DNA of 64,000 nucleotides from Stutzerimonas stutzeri (GTDB lineage: Bacteria > Pseudomonadota > Gammaproteobacteria > Pseudomonadales > Pseudomonadaceae): positions 2,418,001 through 2,482,000 of the forward strand of contig NZ_CP073105.1 in NCBI RefSeq assembly GCF_018138085.1. The letters run 5' to 3'. The position numbers were made by a program, and so were the translations under genes. Below the pieces are notes generated by a model that had not been told where the DNA came from, did no database searches, and worked only from the letters and a program-made list of their open reading frames with translations. Position 1 is the first letter of the stretch. Each line of letters begins with the position of its first letter. Positions 9,903 to 18,668 of the stretch are shown piece by piece.

Positions 9903-10952
9903 TCAAACCGGCGGTTGGCGTTCAGGCTCCACATAGCCCGGTACGGAGCGGTCGACGGTGGGCTTCTGCCCAACGCTCAGGTCGGCGCGCAACTGCGGCA
10001 GACAATGCGGGTACTGCCGCTGGATGAAGCCGATCAGGCTTTCACGCAGGTGGCAGCGCAGGTCCCAGTTGCGCGAGGAGTCCTGCGAACTGACCAGGAC
10101 GCGAAGTTGGAGGGATTTTTCGCTGGCGTCGGTGACCTGCAGCACGATGACCCGGCCATCCCAGAGCTCCGGCAAATCCTGGCAGAGCCGCCGCAACTCT
10201 TCGCGTAGCGGCTCCAGTGGCAGGGAATAGTCGACCCAGAAGAACACCGAACCGATGATGCTGGAGTTGCGCCGCGTCCAGTTCTGGAAGGGCTTTTCGA
10301 TGAAGTACTGCAGCGGCACCACCAGGCGGCGGTCATCCCAGATCCGCACGACGACATAGGTGCCGGTGATTTCTTCGATCCGGCCCCATTCGTTTTCGAC
10401 GATTACCACATCGTCCAGGCGAATCGGCTGGGTGACAGCGATCTGTATGCCCGCGATCAGGTTGGCCAGCACCGGGCGTGCAGCGAAGCCGACAGCCAAG
10501 CCCGCCAGCCCCGCAGACGCCAGCAGGCTGGCGCCGAACTGGCGAGCGGCGGGGAAGGTCATCAGCATGCCGGCGGCGCCGACGAGCAAGATGAAAAAGC
10601 TCAAGGTCCGCAGCAGCACCCGTGACTGCGTCTGGATCTGTCGTGCCCGCAGGTTGTCGGTGACATCCACCGGGTTCTTCAACCGCACGGCGTGCTCGAC
10701 TCCGCGCATCAGCCGCAGCGCCACCCAGGTGATGCAGCCTATGATCAGCAGCGTTGTCGTGCGCCGGGCCGCATCGATGAACAGCAGCTCGTCGCTGGCG
10801 GCGGCCAGCACCGTTTGCAGGCCAAGCAGCGGAAGCAGGACCCGAACGGGTTTTTCCAATTGCTCGGAAACAGCCTTGGTTAACAGAAAACCGCGCCCCA
10901 GACGCAGCATGACGGCGGTCAAGACGCGGCTGAACACGCTCAACAGCACCAC
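9903..10952 (-). CDS. MscS-family mechanosensitive ion channel
   Basis: An inner membrane channel of the small-conductance mechanosensitive family, expected to release solutes on osmotic downshock. From the GTG at 10952 the protein has 349 residues, with membrane segments near 35-50, 65-80 and 112-130, then the pore helix and beta domain: GASLLASAGLAGLAVGFAAR (Ala/Gly-rich TM3), LANLIAGIQIAVTQPIRLDD and GRIEEITGTYVVVRIWDDRR are the MscS hallmark blocks. The GTG start is only the first standard codon: the same frame continues upstream with protein-like sequence to the TGA at 11091-11093, and the first transmembrane helix is cut in half by this start (see findings). The true N-terminus is probably near 11036. 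Confidence 0.88.
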   Translation of the reverse strand: MVLLSVFSRVLTAVMLRLGRGFLLTKAVSEQLEKPVRVLLPLLGLQTVLAAASDELLFIDAARRTTTLLIIGCITWVALRLMRGVEHAVRLKNPVDVTDNLRARQIQTQSRVLLRTLSFFILLVGAAGMLMTFPAARQFGASLLASAGLAGLAVGFAARPVLANLIAGIQIAVTQPIRLDDVVIVENEWGRIEEITGTYVVVRIWDDRRLVVPLQYFIEKPFQNWTRRNSSIIGSVFFWVDYSLPLEPLREELRRLCQDLPELWDGRVIVLQVTDASEKSLQLRVLVSSQDSSRNWDLRCHLRESLIGFIQRQYPHCLPQLRADLSVGQKPTVDRSVPGYVEPERQPPV

Positions 10953-11201
10953 GACGAAGGCCGCAGCGAGCAGTGTGCGCAGGGCGGGTTCGGTGATATA
11001 GCGCTCCCACTGCAGGGGGAATTCGAGGATATCGATAAGCCAGCTCCGCTCGGATGGTCGGATTAAATGACTGGCGGTACCGGCGTAAGTTCAGGGGCTG
11101 CATGCAGTCAGTCGGATGCGTTGAACTCCCTGGTTCGGTCCGTTTCACACCTATATAGAGCGGGAACACCCGATCGGTATCCGACCACTGGGAGACATGT
11201 C

Positions 11202-11732
11202 ATGCAAAGTGCACAAACCGGAAATGATGTCCGCGTCGAGCGTTTGATCGAATGGCTACGCGATGCGCATGCCATGGAAGCGCAAGCGGAGAGCATGCTC
11301 AACAAACAGGCCAGCCGCATCCAGCACTACCCGGAGCTGAAGGCCCGGATCGAGCAGCACATTACCGAGACGCAGAACCAGGCCAAGCTGATCGAGGGTT
11401 GCCTGCAGCGGTACGACAAATCCTATTCGGGGTTCAAGGACCTAGGCGGCAAGATGATGGCGATGGGGCAGGCCATGGGCGGCATGATGGTCAACGACGA
11501 GATCGTCAAGGGCGCCCAGATGGGCTATGTCTTCGAAAATCTGGAAATCGCCTCCTACGAGATTCTCATCGCCGCGGCCAAGGCCATTGGCGATACCGAA
11601 ACGGCGGATGTCTGTACCCGCATCCTGGCCGAAGAAGTCGCCATGGCCGAATGGATGCGCAGCCACCTGGCAGAGCTCACACAGGCTTATCTGACCCGGG
11701 CGCAAACGCCGCATACCGAGGCCAAGCGCTGA
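11202..11732 (+). CDS. DUF892 (YciE/YciF-like) ferritin-like protein
   Basis: A 176-residue all-helical protein of the DUF892 family, which has a ferritin-like four-helix fold and is linked to stress responses. The carboxylate/His pattern expected for a di-metal site is visible: HAMEAQAESML near residues 24-34, ELKARIEQHITETQNQ, FENLEIASYEIL and ILAEEVAMAEWM. The ATG at 11202 has GGAG seven bases upstream; an in-frame open stretch further upstream lacks a ribosome site. A CTATATAG-like box at about 11151-11158 could be a -10 element, possibly for a stationary-phase sigma factor (inference). The exact biochemical role of the family is unknown. Confidence 0.85.
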   Translation: MQSAQTGNDVRVERLIEWLRDAHAMEAQAESMLNKQASRIQHYPELKARIEQHITETQNQAKLIEGCLQRYDKSYSGFKDLGGKMMAMGQAMGGMMVNDEIVKGAQMGYVFENLEIASYEILIAAAKAIGDTETADVCTRILAEEVAMAEWMRSHLAELTQAYLTRAQTPHTEAKR

Positions 11733-11750
11733 TCGCGAGCGGGCAGGCGT

Positions 11751-11781
11751 CGAACGGCGGCCGAGCACGGCCTACCGTTCG
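11751..11781. terminator. Imperfect hairpin between convergent DUF892 and DUF1652 genes
   Basis: CGAACGG-C-GGCCG, a short loop, then CGGCC-TA-CCGTTCG forms a strong GC-rich stem with small bulges. It overlaps the last codons of the DUF1652 gene and lies 18 bases after the DUF892 stop. There is no real T-run, so it may only slow polymerase or protect mRNA ends. Confidence 0.35.
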
Positions 11782-12053
11782 GCGACTTTCTCGGGCAGCG
11801 AGGCGGTCATCAATCCGCCGCGGGTCGCGTAGAGCTCGAATCGCAGTTCCTGAGCGAGACGCACCAGATTGGCCGCGTCTCGGCATTGGTCGTCTGTGAT
11901 GCCCAGGACCGTGAGTTCTTCGCCACCAAGGTGTTCTTCGTAGAGGCGAACGGTAACCCGACTGTCCTCCTGCGCGTGGCAGTCGCAGCGATAGGGATGA
12001 AGGTAGTTGCGAAGGATATTTTCGATCGTCAACAGAGGTAGACGTGAAGCCAT
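11772..12053 (-). CDS. DUF1652 protein
   Basis: A 93-residue protein of the Pseudomonas-restricted DUF1652 family. The typical pattern is seen: IENILRNYLHPYRCDCH near residues 10-26, the mid VTVRLYEE strand, LTVLGIT and LVRLAQELRFEL in the C-terminal half. The start at 12053 (MASRLPLL) is preferred because it follows GGGAGGAAGGAG; longer in-frame starts would add an unrelated Cys-rich segment. No function is known; the small size and alpha/beta pattern suggest a soluble cytoplasmic protein. It is a single-gene unit, convergent with the DUF892 gene. Confidence 0.8.
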   Translation of the reverse strand: MASRLPLLTIENILRNYLHPYRCDCHAQEDSRVTVRLYEEHLGGEELTVLGITDDQCRDAANLVRLAQELRFELYATRGGLMTASLPEKVAER

Positions 12054-12260
12054 ACTCCTTCCTCCCATCGTTTGCCTGGGTCCGCAAACTCGCTCGCAGT
12101 CGGTTGCCACCCAACGGCGGGGGCACTTCTCAACGCTAGCAGGCCGTGCCCGGTTGTAAACACCAGATGATGTCCGTTTGGCGGATGAAAACGGTGAAAA
12201 GCGTGCCCTGCGACACTTTCACACACTCGGCGAGGGCGCCGGTAACGATGAGGCATCTGT

Positions 12261-12578
12261 ATGAAATCGATCACGACGATGATATTTGCGAGCCTTTTGG
12301 CGTCATCCGCGCTCGCGCAATCGCCTGCCGGTACACCGGAAGACGAACGAGGTTCGCGACCGAGCCCGATGGGTAATCCCACACCGCAGCAAACCCTCGA
12401 GACGCACAAGGACAGCCAGGGCCGCACGGTAACCGAGGACGGCAAACCGGTCGCCCCGGCGCCACGCACCGAAGCCGAGCCGGATCGCGACGAGGAAGAC
12501 CCTTCGATACAACCGGGTCGTCATTCCAGCCACGGCGGACCAACCGACTCCGCATCGGACCCTGGCGAGCTGGAGTAA
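12261..12578 (+). CDS. Small exported protein of unknown function
   Basis: A 105-residue protein with a clear signal peptide: MKSITTMIFASLLASSALA, predicted cleavage after ALA at residue 19. The mature part is short, polar and probably disordered, rich in Pro, Glu, Asp, Arg and Ser, with segments such as PTPQQTLETHKDSQGRTVTE and DRDEEDPSIQPG. I do not recognise a family. It lies 68 bases upstream of ligD on the same strand and could share a transcript with it, though the spacer contains its own ribosome-site-like GGA for ligD. The signal peptide and consistent coding pattern make it likely to be real. Confidence 0.65.
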   Translation: MKSITTMIFASLLASSALAQSPAGTPEDERGSRPSPMGNPTPQQTLETHKDSQGRTVTEDGKPVAPAPRTEAEPDRDEEDPSIQPGRHSSHGGPTDSASDPGELE

Positions 12579-12646
12579 GCAACGACTGACCACACCTCGC
12601 ACAGGGACTTCCAACAGGATCTTCCCCGGGTAACGGAGCCCGCACC

Positions 12647-15202
12647 ATGGCCCTCGACGAGTACAACCGCAAACGTGATTTCGCCGCCACGCCCGAGCCC
12701 GGTGGCGAGGCGAAACCCACCGGCAAACGTGGCCAGCGGCATGCGTTGCAATACTGCATCCAGAAGCACGATGCGACGCGGCTGCACTATGACTTCCGTC
12801 TCGAACTGGACGGCACGCTGAAGAGTTGGGCCGTGCCCAAGGGGCCTTCGCTGGACCCCAAGTCGCGTCGTCTGGCCGTGCATGTCGAAGACCATCCGCT
12901 GGACTATGCCACCTTCGAAGGGACCATACCGGCGGGGCATTACGGCGCGGGTGATGTGATCGTCTGGGACCGCGGTATCTGGATTCCGCAGGGCGACCCG
13001 GAGGAGGGCTATCGCAAGGGCAAACTCAAGTTCGCGCTGGAAGGGGAAAAGCTCAGCGGCACCTGGAACCTGGTCCGTACACGCATGGAGGGTGGCAAGG
13101 AGCAGTGGTTTCTGATCAAGTCGAACGATGAGAGCGCACGGCCGGAGAGCGAGTACGATATCGTCCGCGAGCAGCCCGACAGCGTACTCAGCGATCGAAC
13201 GCTGATCCCGCGCAAACGTGGCAAAGCGAAGCTTGAGGTCGACGCCAAACCGGTCAAGACGCCGTCGGCGCGCCGAACCCGGAAAAAAGCCGACCAGGTG
13301 ACGTTGTCGGGAGCCAAAGCCGCCGCGCTGCCGGAGAGCATCAAGCCGCAGTTGGCCACCCTGGTCGAGTCGGTACCGGATGGCGATTGGCGCTACGAGG
13401 TGAAATTCGACGGTTATCGAATCATGGCGCGAATCGATTCGGGGAAGGTACAGCTGTTCACCCGCAACGGCCACGACTGGACCGCCAAGATGCCGCAACA
13501 GGCCGAGGCGCTTGCGGCGCTGGGGCTCGAGTCGGCCTGGCTCGACGGCGAGGTGGTGGTTCCCAACGAGGACGGAACGCCCGATTTCCAGGCGCTGCAG
13601 AACGCCTTCGAAGTCGGCCGCAGCGGCACCATCGTCTACTACCTGTTCGATCTTCCCTACCTGAACGGCATGGACTTGCGCGAAGTTGCTCTGGAGGAGC
13701 GCCGAGCGGCCCTGAGTCAGGTGCTGGAGCATAACGACAACGACCTGCTGCGCTTCTCCGCCGATTTCACCGAACAGCCAGAGAGCGTGTTGGAGAGCGC
13801 CTGTCAGATGAAACTCGAAGGTCTTATCGGCAAGCGCGCCGGCAGCACCTATGTGTCCAAGCGCAGCAGCAGCTGGGTGAAGATCAAGTGCAAGAATCGC
13901 CAGGAGTTCATCATCGTCGGTTACACCGACCCCAAGGGCGCACGCAGCGGTTTCGGTGCTTTGCTGCTGGGGTTGCATGACGAGGCGGGCGCATTGCATT
14001 ACGCCGGTAAGGTGGGCACCGGCTTCAACCAGGTCACGCTCAAGAGCCTGCATGCCAAGCTCAAGGCCCTGGAGGTCGACAAGAGTCCATTGGCCAAGGC
14101 GCCGCCTGCCGCGGATGTGCGGGGCGCGCACTGGCTCAAGCCGGAACTGATGTGCGAGGTGGCCTTCGCCGAGATGACGCGCCAGGGCGTGATTCGCCAC
14201 TCGGTCTTCCACGGCCTGCGCTCGGACAAGCCCGCCCAGGCGATCACCCACGAGCGCCCGGCGAAGTCGGCCACCACAGGCTCCGGCAAGGCCGCTGGCA
14301 GCACCGCGAACAGCGCTGGCAAGATCAAGATCTCCAACCCGGAGCGGATTATCGACAAGACCATCGGCGCCACCAAGATGGAACTGGCGCGCTTCTACGC
14401 CGAGGTGGCGCCGTGGGCATTGCCGCATCTGCGCCATCGACCGCTGGCCCTGGTGCGGGCGCCGGAAGGCATCGATGGCGAGCTGTTCTTCCAGAAGCAC
14501 ACGGAAAAGCTCAGCATCCCCTATATCACCCAGCTGGACACCGCATTGTTTCCCGACCATGCGGCATTGATGACCATCGATACCCCCGAGGCGCTGGTCA
14601 GCGCTGCGCAGATGGGTACCATCGAGCTGCACACCTGGAACGCGGTGGCGCCAGTGCTCGATCACCCGGATCGTTTCGTGCTGGACCTGGACCCCGATCC
14701 GGCGTTGCCATGGAAGCGCATGGTCGAAGCGACCCAGCTGACCCAGACGCTACTCGATGAGATCGGGCTGCAATCGTTCCTCAAGACCAGCGGCGGCAAG
14801 GGACTGCACATTCTGGTGCCGCTCGAGCCGGTCCACGACTGGGCGGAAGTCAAAGCGTTCAGTCAGGCCATCGCGCAGTACATGGCCAAGCTCATGCCGC
14901 AGCACTTCTCGGCGGTCAGCGGACCGAAGAACAGGGTGGGGCGGATCTTCATCGATTACCTGCGCAACAGTCAGGGCGCCAGTACCGTTGCCGCCTATTC
15001 GGTGCGGGCCCGTGAGGGGCTGGGTGTGTCGGTGCCGATCCACCGCGATGAGCTCGCCGACCTCAAGGGCGCGAACCTGTGGACCATCCGCAACCTGATG
15101 CCGCGGCTGGAAGAGCAGGGCGACGATGACCCTTGGGCGGGCATCGATGCGACGGGGCAACGAATTACGGCGGACATGCGCGAGCGGTTGCGGATGAAGT
15201 GA
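12647..15202 (+). CDS. ligD: Multifunctional ATP-dependent DNA ligase LigD
   Basis: LigD seals double-strand breaks in bacterial non-homologous end joining. All three domains are present in the Pseudomonas order within 851 residues. The 3'-phosphoesterase (about 25-185) has H41, H47, D49, R51 and H83, matching the known metal-site residues. The ligase domain (about 225-530) has nucleotidyl-lysine K253 in EVKFDGYR and WLDGEVV. The primase/polymerase (about 555-851) has the catalytic pair D680 and D682 in FVLDLDPDP and a KTSGGKGLHI motif. LigD normally works with Ku, but no ku gene is in the window. Linker regions (195-220, 525-550) are Lys/Ala-rich. Confidence 0.97.
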   Translation: MALDEYNRKRDFAATPEPGGEAKPTGKRGQRHALQYCIQKHDATRLHYDFRLELDGTLKSWAVPKGPSLDPKSRRLAVHVEDHPLDYATFEGTIPAGHYGAGDVIVWDRGIWIPQGDPEEGYRKGKLKFALEGEKLSGTWNLVRTRMEGGKEQWFLIKSNDESARPESEYDIVREQPDSVLSDRTLIPRKRGKAKLEVDAKPVKTPSARRTRKKADQVTLSGAKAAALPESIKPQLATLVESVPDGDWRYEVKFDGYRIMARIDSGKVQLFTRNGHDWTAKMPQQAEALAALGLESAWLDGEVVVPNEDGTPDFQALQNAFEVGRSGTIVYYLFDLPYLNGMDLREVALEERRAALSQVLEHNDNDLLRFSADFTEQPESVLESACQMKLEGLIGKRAGSTYVSKRSSSWVKIKCKNRQEFIIVGYTDPKGARSGFGALLLGLHDEAGALHYAGKVGTGFNQVTLKSLHAKLKALEVDKSPLAKAPPAADVRGAHWLKPELMCEVAFAEMTRQGVIRHSVFHGLRSDKPAQAITHERPAKSATTGSGKAAGSTANSAGKIKISNPERIIDKTIGATKMELARFYAEVAPWALPHLRHRPLALVRAPEGIDGELFFQKHTEKLSIPYITQLDTALFPDHAALMTIDTPEALVSAAQMGTIELHTWNAVAPVLDHPDRFVLDLDPDPALPWKRMVEATQLTQTLLDEIGLQSFLKTSGGKGLHILVPLEPVHDWAEVKAFSQAIAQYMAKLMPQHFSAVSGPKNRVGRIFIDYLRNSQGASTVAAYSVRAREGLGVSVPIHRDELADLKGANLWTIRNLMPRLEEQGDDDPWAGIDATGQRITADMRERLRMK

Positions 15203-15218
15203 CCGGCTGGCAGCCGGA

Positions 15219-15455
15219 TCAGTAATCGCTGCAATCGGCGCCCTGGCGCAGGTAGCTCATCACGTGAGTTTCGCCTTTCGAATCGAGGTAGGTCATTTTG
15301 GCTTCGACTACGGAGCAGCCACCGTTGGGCACCTCTATCGAGACCACCTTGGCGATATCCAGGTCGTCGCCATAGTGATAGGGCGTCGGCTGCGGGGCGG
15401 CGGCCGCCAGCTGAGCGAACAGGGACAAGCCGGCAATCCAGACTAGATGTTTCAT
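15219..15455 (-). CDS. DUF2790 small periplasmic protein
   Basis: A 78-residue protein with signal peptide MKHLVWIAGLSLFAQLAAAA and a mature part of about 58 residues. The pattern Y-YGD-LDIAKVVSIE, CSVVEAKMTYLDSKGE and MSYLRQGADC fits the Pseudomonas DUF2790 family, whose function is unknown. Two cysteines in the mature part, C47 and C75, could form a disulfide in the periplasm. The gene is convergent with ligD; a short CCGGCT/AGCCGG hairpin lies between them at 15203-15217. It is a single gene followed on the same strand's upstream side by about 240 bases of intergenic DNA. Confidence 0.8.
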   Translation of the reverse strand: MKHLVWIAGLSLFAQLAAAAPQPTPYHYGDDLDIAKVVSIEVPNGGCSVVEAKMTYLDSKGETHVMSYLRQGADCSDY

Positions 15456-15697
15456 AGGTCACCTCTTTGCGCTGAGCCTCGCCAGATGGCGCAGGCCCGG
15501 AATTAAAACGGCTGCCCAACGAGGGCAGGCAGCCAGAAAGCGACAGCCATCGAACGACCCAAAGGAGCAACTATCGATCGATGCGGCGCGGGACCGGAGT
15601 CAACCGCCGCTCTGTCACTGCGCAAAGGATAAGGAGCGCCGAAGCCGGGAAAAATGGCGCTTTGAGAGAGACAGTGTTACCACACAGGTAACAATCA

Positions 15698-16633
15698 TCA
15701 GACCCAGTATTCGGGGTTCTGCAGGACCTGGTGATAACCGAAAAACGCCTGCGGCAACTCACGCTTGAGAAACTCGACCCAGGTCCTGACCTTGGCGTCC
15801 AGGAAGCGGCGGGAAGGGTAGAGGGCGTAAATCGTCTTTTCCTGGAGCCGAAACTGCGGCAGCAGACGCACCAGCGAGCCGCGCTGCAAGGCCGGCACCG
15901 CCACGTAGTCGGGCAACAGGCAGACGCCCATACCGGCTTCGGCCGCGGCGCTCATGGCTTCGGCGACGTTCACCTTGAAGGTTTCGCCCGGGAGGATGGT
16001 CTGTTCGACGTCATCGCTGTGGAACGTCCAGCTATCGGCGAAGACCGGATCGGCTAGGCGCAGGCAGCGGTGCCGCTCCAGATCGGCTGGTACTTGAGGC
16101 GCTCCGTGCTGCTTGAGGTAGATAGGTGATGCGCAGACCACATGGAACACGGTGCCCAGCGGCTGCGCGATCAGGTCCGAGTCCGGCAGCTCGCGCGACA
16201 GGGTGATGACGACGTCGAGGTTGTCTTCCAGCAAATCCGGTTTGCGCTGAGAGAGCATCAAGTCGAGATTCACCTCCGGATGGCTCTCGTTGTAGCGGCC
16301 GGCGAGCGATGCCAGCAGCTGGATGCCCAGGCCGATGGTCGAATGGACCCGCAAGCGCCCCCTCGGCACCTTGTGCGCGCCGCCTGCTTCCACGCGGGCC
16401 TGTTCGACCTGTTCGAGAATCACCCGGCAGTGCTCGAGGTAGCGTTCGCCCGCTTCGGTGAGCGCCAGGCGCCGCGTGGTGCGGTGCAGCAGACGCGCCT
16501 GGAGATGGTTTTCAAGCTCCGAAACCAGCCGCGACACCTGTGCCGTCGAGGTGTCGGCCTGCTGCGCGGCAGCGGTAAAGCTGCCGGCATCGACGACCCG
16601 GACAAAGGTCTGCATCGCATTTAGCATATCCAT
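15698..16633 (-). CDS. LysR-family transcriptional regulator
   Basis: A 311-residue LysR-type regulator. The N-terminal winged helix-turn-helix (about 1-60) reads MDMLNAMQTFVRVVDAGSF, AAAQQADTSTAQVSRLVSEL and LLHRTTRRLALTEAG. The co-inducer domain follows, with GRLRVHSTIGLG at its start. The C-terminal half resembles the CrgA/YafC type (pbpG2 fold of LysR). The start is ambiguous among clustered GTG/ATG codons (16642, 16636, 16633, 16627); 16633 has the best spacing to AGGTGG. It is divergent from eptA with a 210-base spacer, so it might control eptA or itself; the sequence does not settle this. Confidence 0.85.
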   Translation of the reverse strand: MDMLNAMQTFVRVVDAGSFTAAAQQADTSTAQVSRLVSELENHLQARLLHRTTRRLALTEAGERYLEHCRVILEQVEQARVEAGGAHKVPRGRLRVHSTIGLGIQLLASLAGRYNESHPEVNLDLMLSQRKPDLLEDNLDVVITLSRELPDSDLIAQPLGTVFHVVCASPIYLKQHGAPQVPADLERHRCLRLADPVFADSWTFHSDDVEQTILPGETFKVNVAEAMSAAAEAGMGVCLLPDYVAVPALQRGSLVRLLPQFRLQEKTIYALYPSRRFLDAKVRTWVEFLKRELPQAFFGYHQVLQNPEYWV

Positions 16634-16852
16634 CATCACCACCTGAACGCCTGCGCGTCGTTGTCGCCGTCAAGACGGCTGTTGGAGTCCCGTGGGCCAC
16701 GCCGGTTCGGCAAAGCACCGCTGCAGAAGACGCTGGCAATCGGTCAATCACCCCTGTGCACACCTGTTTGACGGATTCTTCACACATCGCTGACGGTTTG
16801 CTCACGGCTCGCTCTCTACCCTGCCGCCATCTCATACAGCAGGGCGACCACC

Positions 16853-18559
16853 GTGGATCACAACCAACCGGATACCCGCAGGCCTCGTGGCTGGGATCTT
16901 CTTGCAAGCCGTAACCGCCTGATTCTGGCCACCGCCTTTTGGTTGCTGGCCGCCAGCAACTGGCCGTTCTGGCGCGCCGTCTGGCAGGGTGTCGGCGGTC
17001 TACGGGAGGGCAACGGCCTGTTCCTGCTGACACTCCCACTGTTCGTACTGTCCTGGTTGTTCCTGTTGCTCAGCCTGCTGGCCTGGGGCCGCCTGACCAA
17101 GCCGGTGCTCGCGTTGGCGCTGCTGGTGTCTGCCGCAGCCAGCTACTTCATGAACAGTTACGGCATTGTCATCGACCAAAGCATGCTGGCCAATCTGGTG
17201 CAGACCGACACTGCCGAGGCCACCGAGCTGCTGAGCTGGAAACTCGCCGCGTGGCTGCTGGGCTTCGGTGTGCTGCCGGTGCTCCTGATCAGCCGCGTAC
17301 CTCTGGTCCCGGGCAGCTGGAAAGGCGAACTGGGTCGAAAGGCCCTGGGCATGGTCGTGGCCACGGCATGTCTGGGCGGCGTCGCGTTCAGCCAGTACCA
17401 GCCCTACGCCTCGTTGTTACGCAACCATCATGAACTGCGCCTGATGTTGGTGCCCTCCAACGTGGTGGCCGCGGTCCAGAGCTATGCCAAGCGCCAGCTC
17501 GCGACGCCGACGCAGCTGACGCCGGTCGGTACGGATGCGCATCGCCTGGTACCGGTGTCGGCATCCCGTCGGCCCAGGCTGACGATCCTGGTGGTCGGCG
17601 AAACCGCACGTGCGGCGAACTTCTCGCTCGACGGCTATGCGCGCGACACCAACCCCGAGCTGTCCAAGCGCGGTGTGCTGAGCTTCTCCCAGGCCAGTTC
17701 GTGCGGCACTGCGACCGCGGTTTCGGTGCCATGCATGTTCCTCGACGTCGGCCAGCACGGCTACAAGGATGGCCTGGCGAAGAGCCGCGAGGGCCTGCTC
17801 GACGTGCTCCAGCGGGCAGGCGTCGCCGTGCTCTGGCGCGACAACAATTCGGGTTGCAAGGGCGTCTGCGACCGGGTTCCACATGAAGACGTGGACCACC
17901 TGCACGTGGCTGAGCTTTGCCGCAGCGACGAGTGCTACGACGAGATACTGCTTCACGATCTGCAGGCCTATCTGGACAAGCAACAGGATGACACCGTCGT
18001 GGTGCTGCACATGAAGGGCAGCCATGGCCCTGCCTATTTCAAACGCTACCCGCCAGCATTCGAGCGCTTCACCCCGGTGTGCGACAGCAACCAGCTGGAT
18101 CGCTGCGATCGGCAGAGTATCGTCAATGCCTACGACAACAGCCTGACCTATACCGACCATGTACTGGCGCAGACCATCGATCTGCTCGCACACAACCAGC
18201 AGCGCTTCGACAGTGCCATGCTGTACATGTCCGACCACGGCGAATCGCTCGGCGAGAACGGCATCTACCTGCATGGCTTGCCCTATGCGATGGCCCCGGC
18301 CGAGCAGACCCACATCCCCATGCTGCTCTGGCTGTCGGATGGCCTTGCACGCAGCGCCGCCATCGACACGGACTGCCTGCAGCAGGAGCGCGAACACGCC
18401 TTTTCCCATGACAACCTGTTCCACTCGGTGCTCGGCCTGATGAATGTGCAGACCAATGCGTACCAAGCCGGCAAGGACCTGTTCAGGCTCTGCCAGCCTG
18501 CTGGTGGTGGCGGTAAGCTGCTGGCCGCGCAGCCGGTCGATAGCGCTCCGGTCAATTGA
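16853..18559 (+). CDS. eptA: Lipid A phosphoethanolamine transferase EptA
   Basis: An inner membrane enzyme that moves phosphoethanolamine from phosphatidylethanolamine onto lipid A, lowering surface charge and reducing polymyxin binding. The 568-residue protein has five N-terminal membrane helices (about residues 22-215) and a periplasmic sulfatase-fold domain. Catalytic features: VVGETARAANFSLDGYARDT (zinc ligand Glu), nucleophile T288 in SCGTATAVSVPCMF, HMKGSHGPAYF, and MSDHGESLGENGIYLHGLPY with the Asp-His zinc ligands. Paired cysteines at the usual places suggest disulfides. The start is GTG at 16853 (MDHNQPD). No PmrAB-type two-component genes are nearby. A strong hairpin follows the gene. 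Confidence 0.95.
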   Translation: MDHNQPDTRRPRGWDLLASRNRLILATAFWLLAASNWPFWRAVWQGVGGLREGNGLFLLTLPLFVLSWLFLLLSLLAWGRLTKPVLALALLVSAAASYFMNSYGIVIDQSMLANLVQTDTAEATELLSWKLAAWLLGFGVLPVLLISRVPLVPGSWKGELGRKALGMVVATACLGGVAFSQYQPYASLLRNHHELRLMLVPSNVVAAVQSYAKRQLATPTQLTPVGTDAHRLVPVSASRRPRLTILVVGETARAANFSLDGYARDTNPELSKRGVLSFSQASSCGTATAVSVPCMFLDVGQHGYKDGLAKSREGLLDVLQRAGVAVLWRDNNSGCKGVCDRVPHEDVDHLHVAELCRSDECYDEILLHDLQAYLDKQQDDTVVVLHMKGSHGPAYFKRYPPAFERFTPVCDSNQLDRCDRQSIVNAYDNSLTYTDHVLAQTIDLLAHNQQRFDSAMLYMSDHGESLGENGIYLHGLPYAMAPAEQTHIPMLLWLSDGLARSAAIDTDCLQQEREHAFSHDNLFHSVLGLMNVQTNAYQAGKDLFRLCQPAGGGGKLLAAQPVDSAPVN

Positions 18560-18585
18560 GCATCGCTGTGGGGAACTGGTGGTAA

Positions 18586-18622
18586 CGGCCTCATGCCCGA
18601 TCACCGATCGGGCATGAGGCCG
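18586..18622. terminator. Perfect 17-bp stem hairpin between eptA and the efflux operon
   Basis: CGGCCTCATGCCCGATC, a three-base ACC loop, then the exact reverse complement. The stem ends 46 bases before the stop of the convergent outer membrane factor gene. Only a CCTTTG follows on the plus strand, so a long T-run is missing, but position and stability support a shared bidirectional terminator. Confidence 0.7.
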
Positions 18623-18668
18623 CCTTTGCAGCCTTGCCTCGGGCCTTGACCTGTCAATGCCGAACACG

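Noticed and set aside
12521..14665. Long open frame antisense to ligD (over 700 codons)
   Set aside because: Its codons mirror the high-GC coding strand; the product has no family motifs, and LigD on the other strand is certain.
15203..15217. Terminator between ligD and the DUF2790 gene (CCGGCT-GGC-AGCCGG)
   Set aside because: Stem of six pairs without T-run on either side; too weak to list as a terminator.
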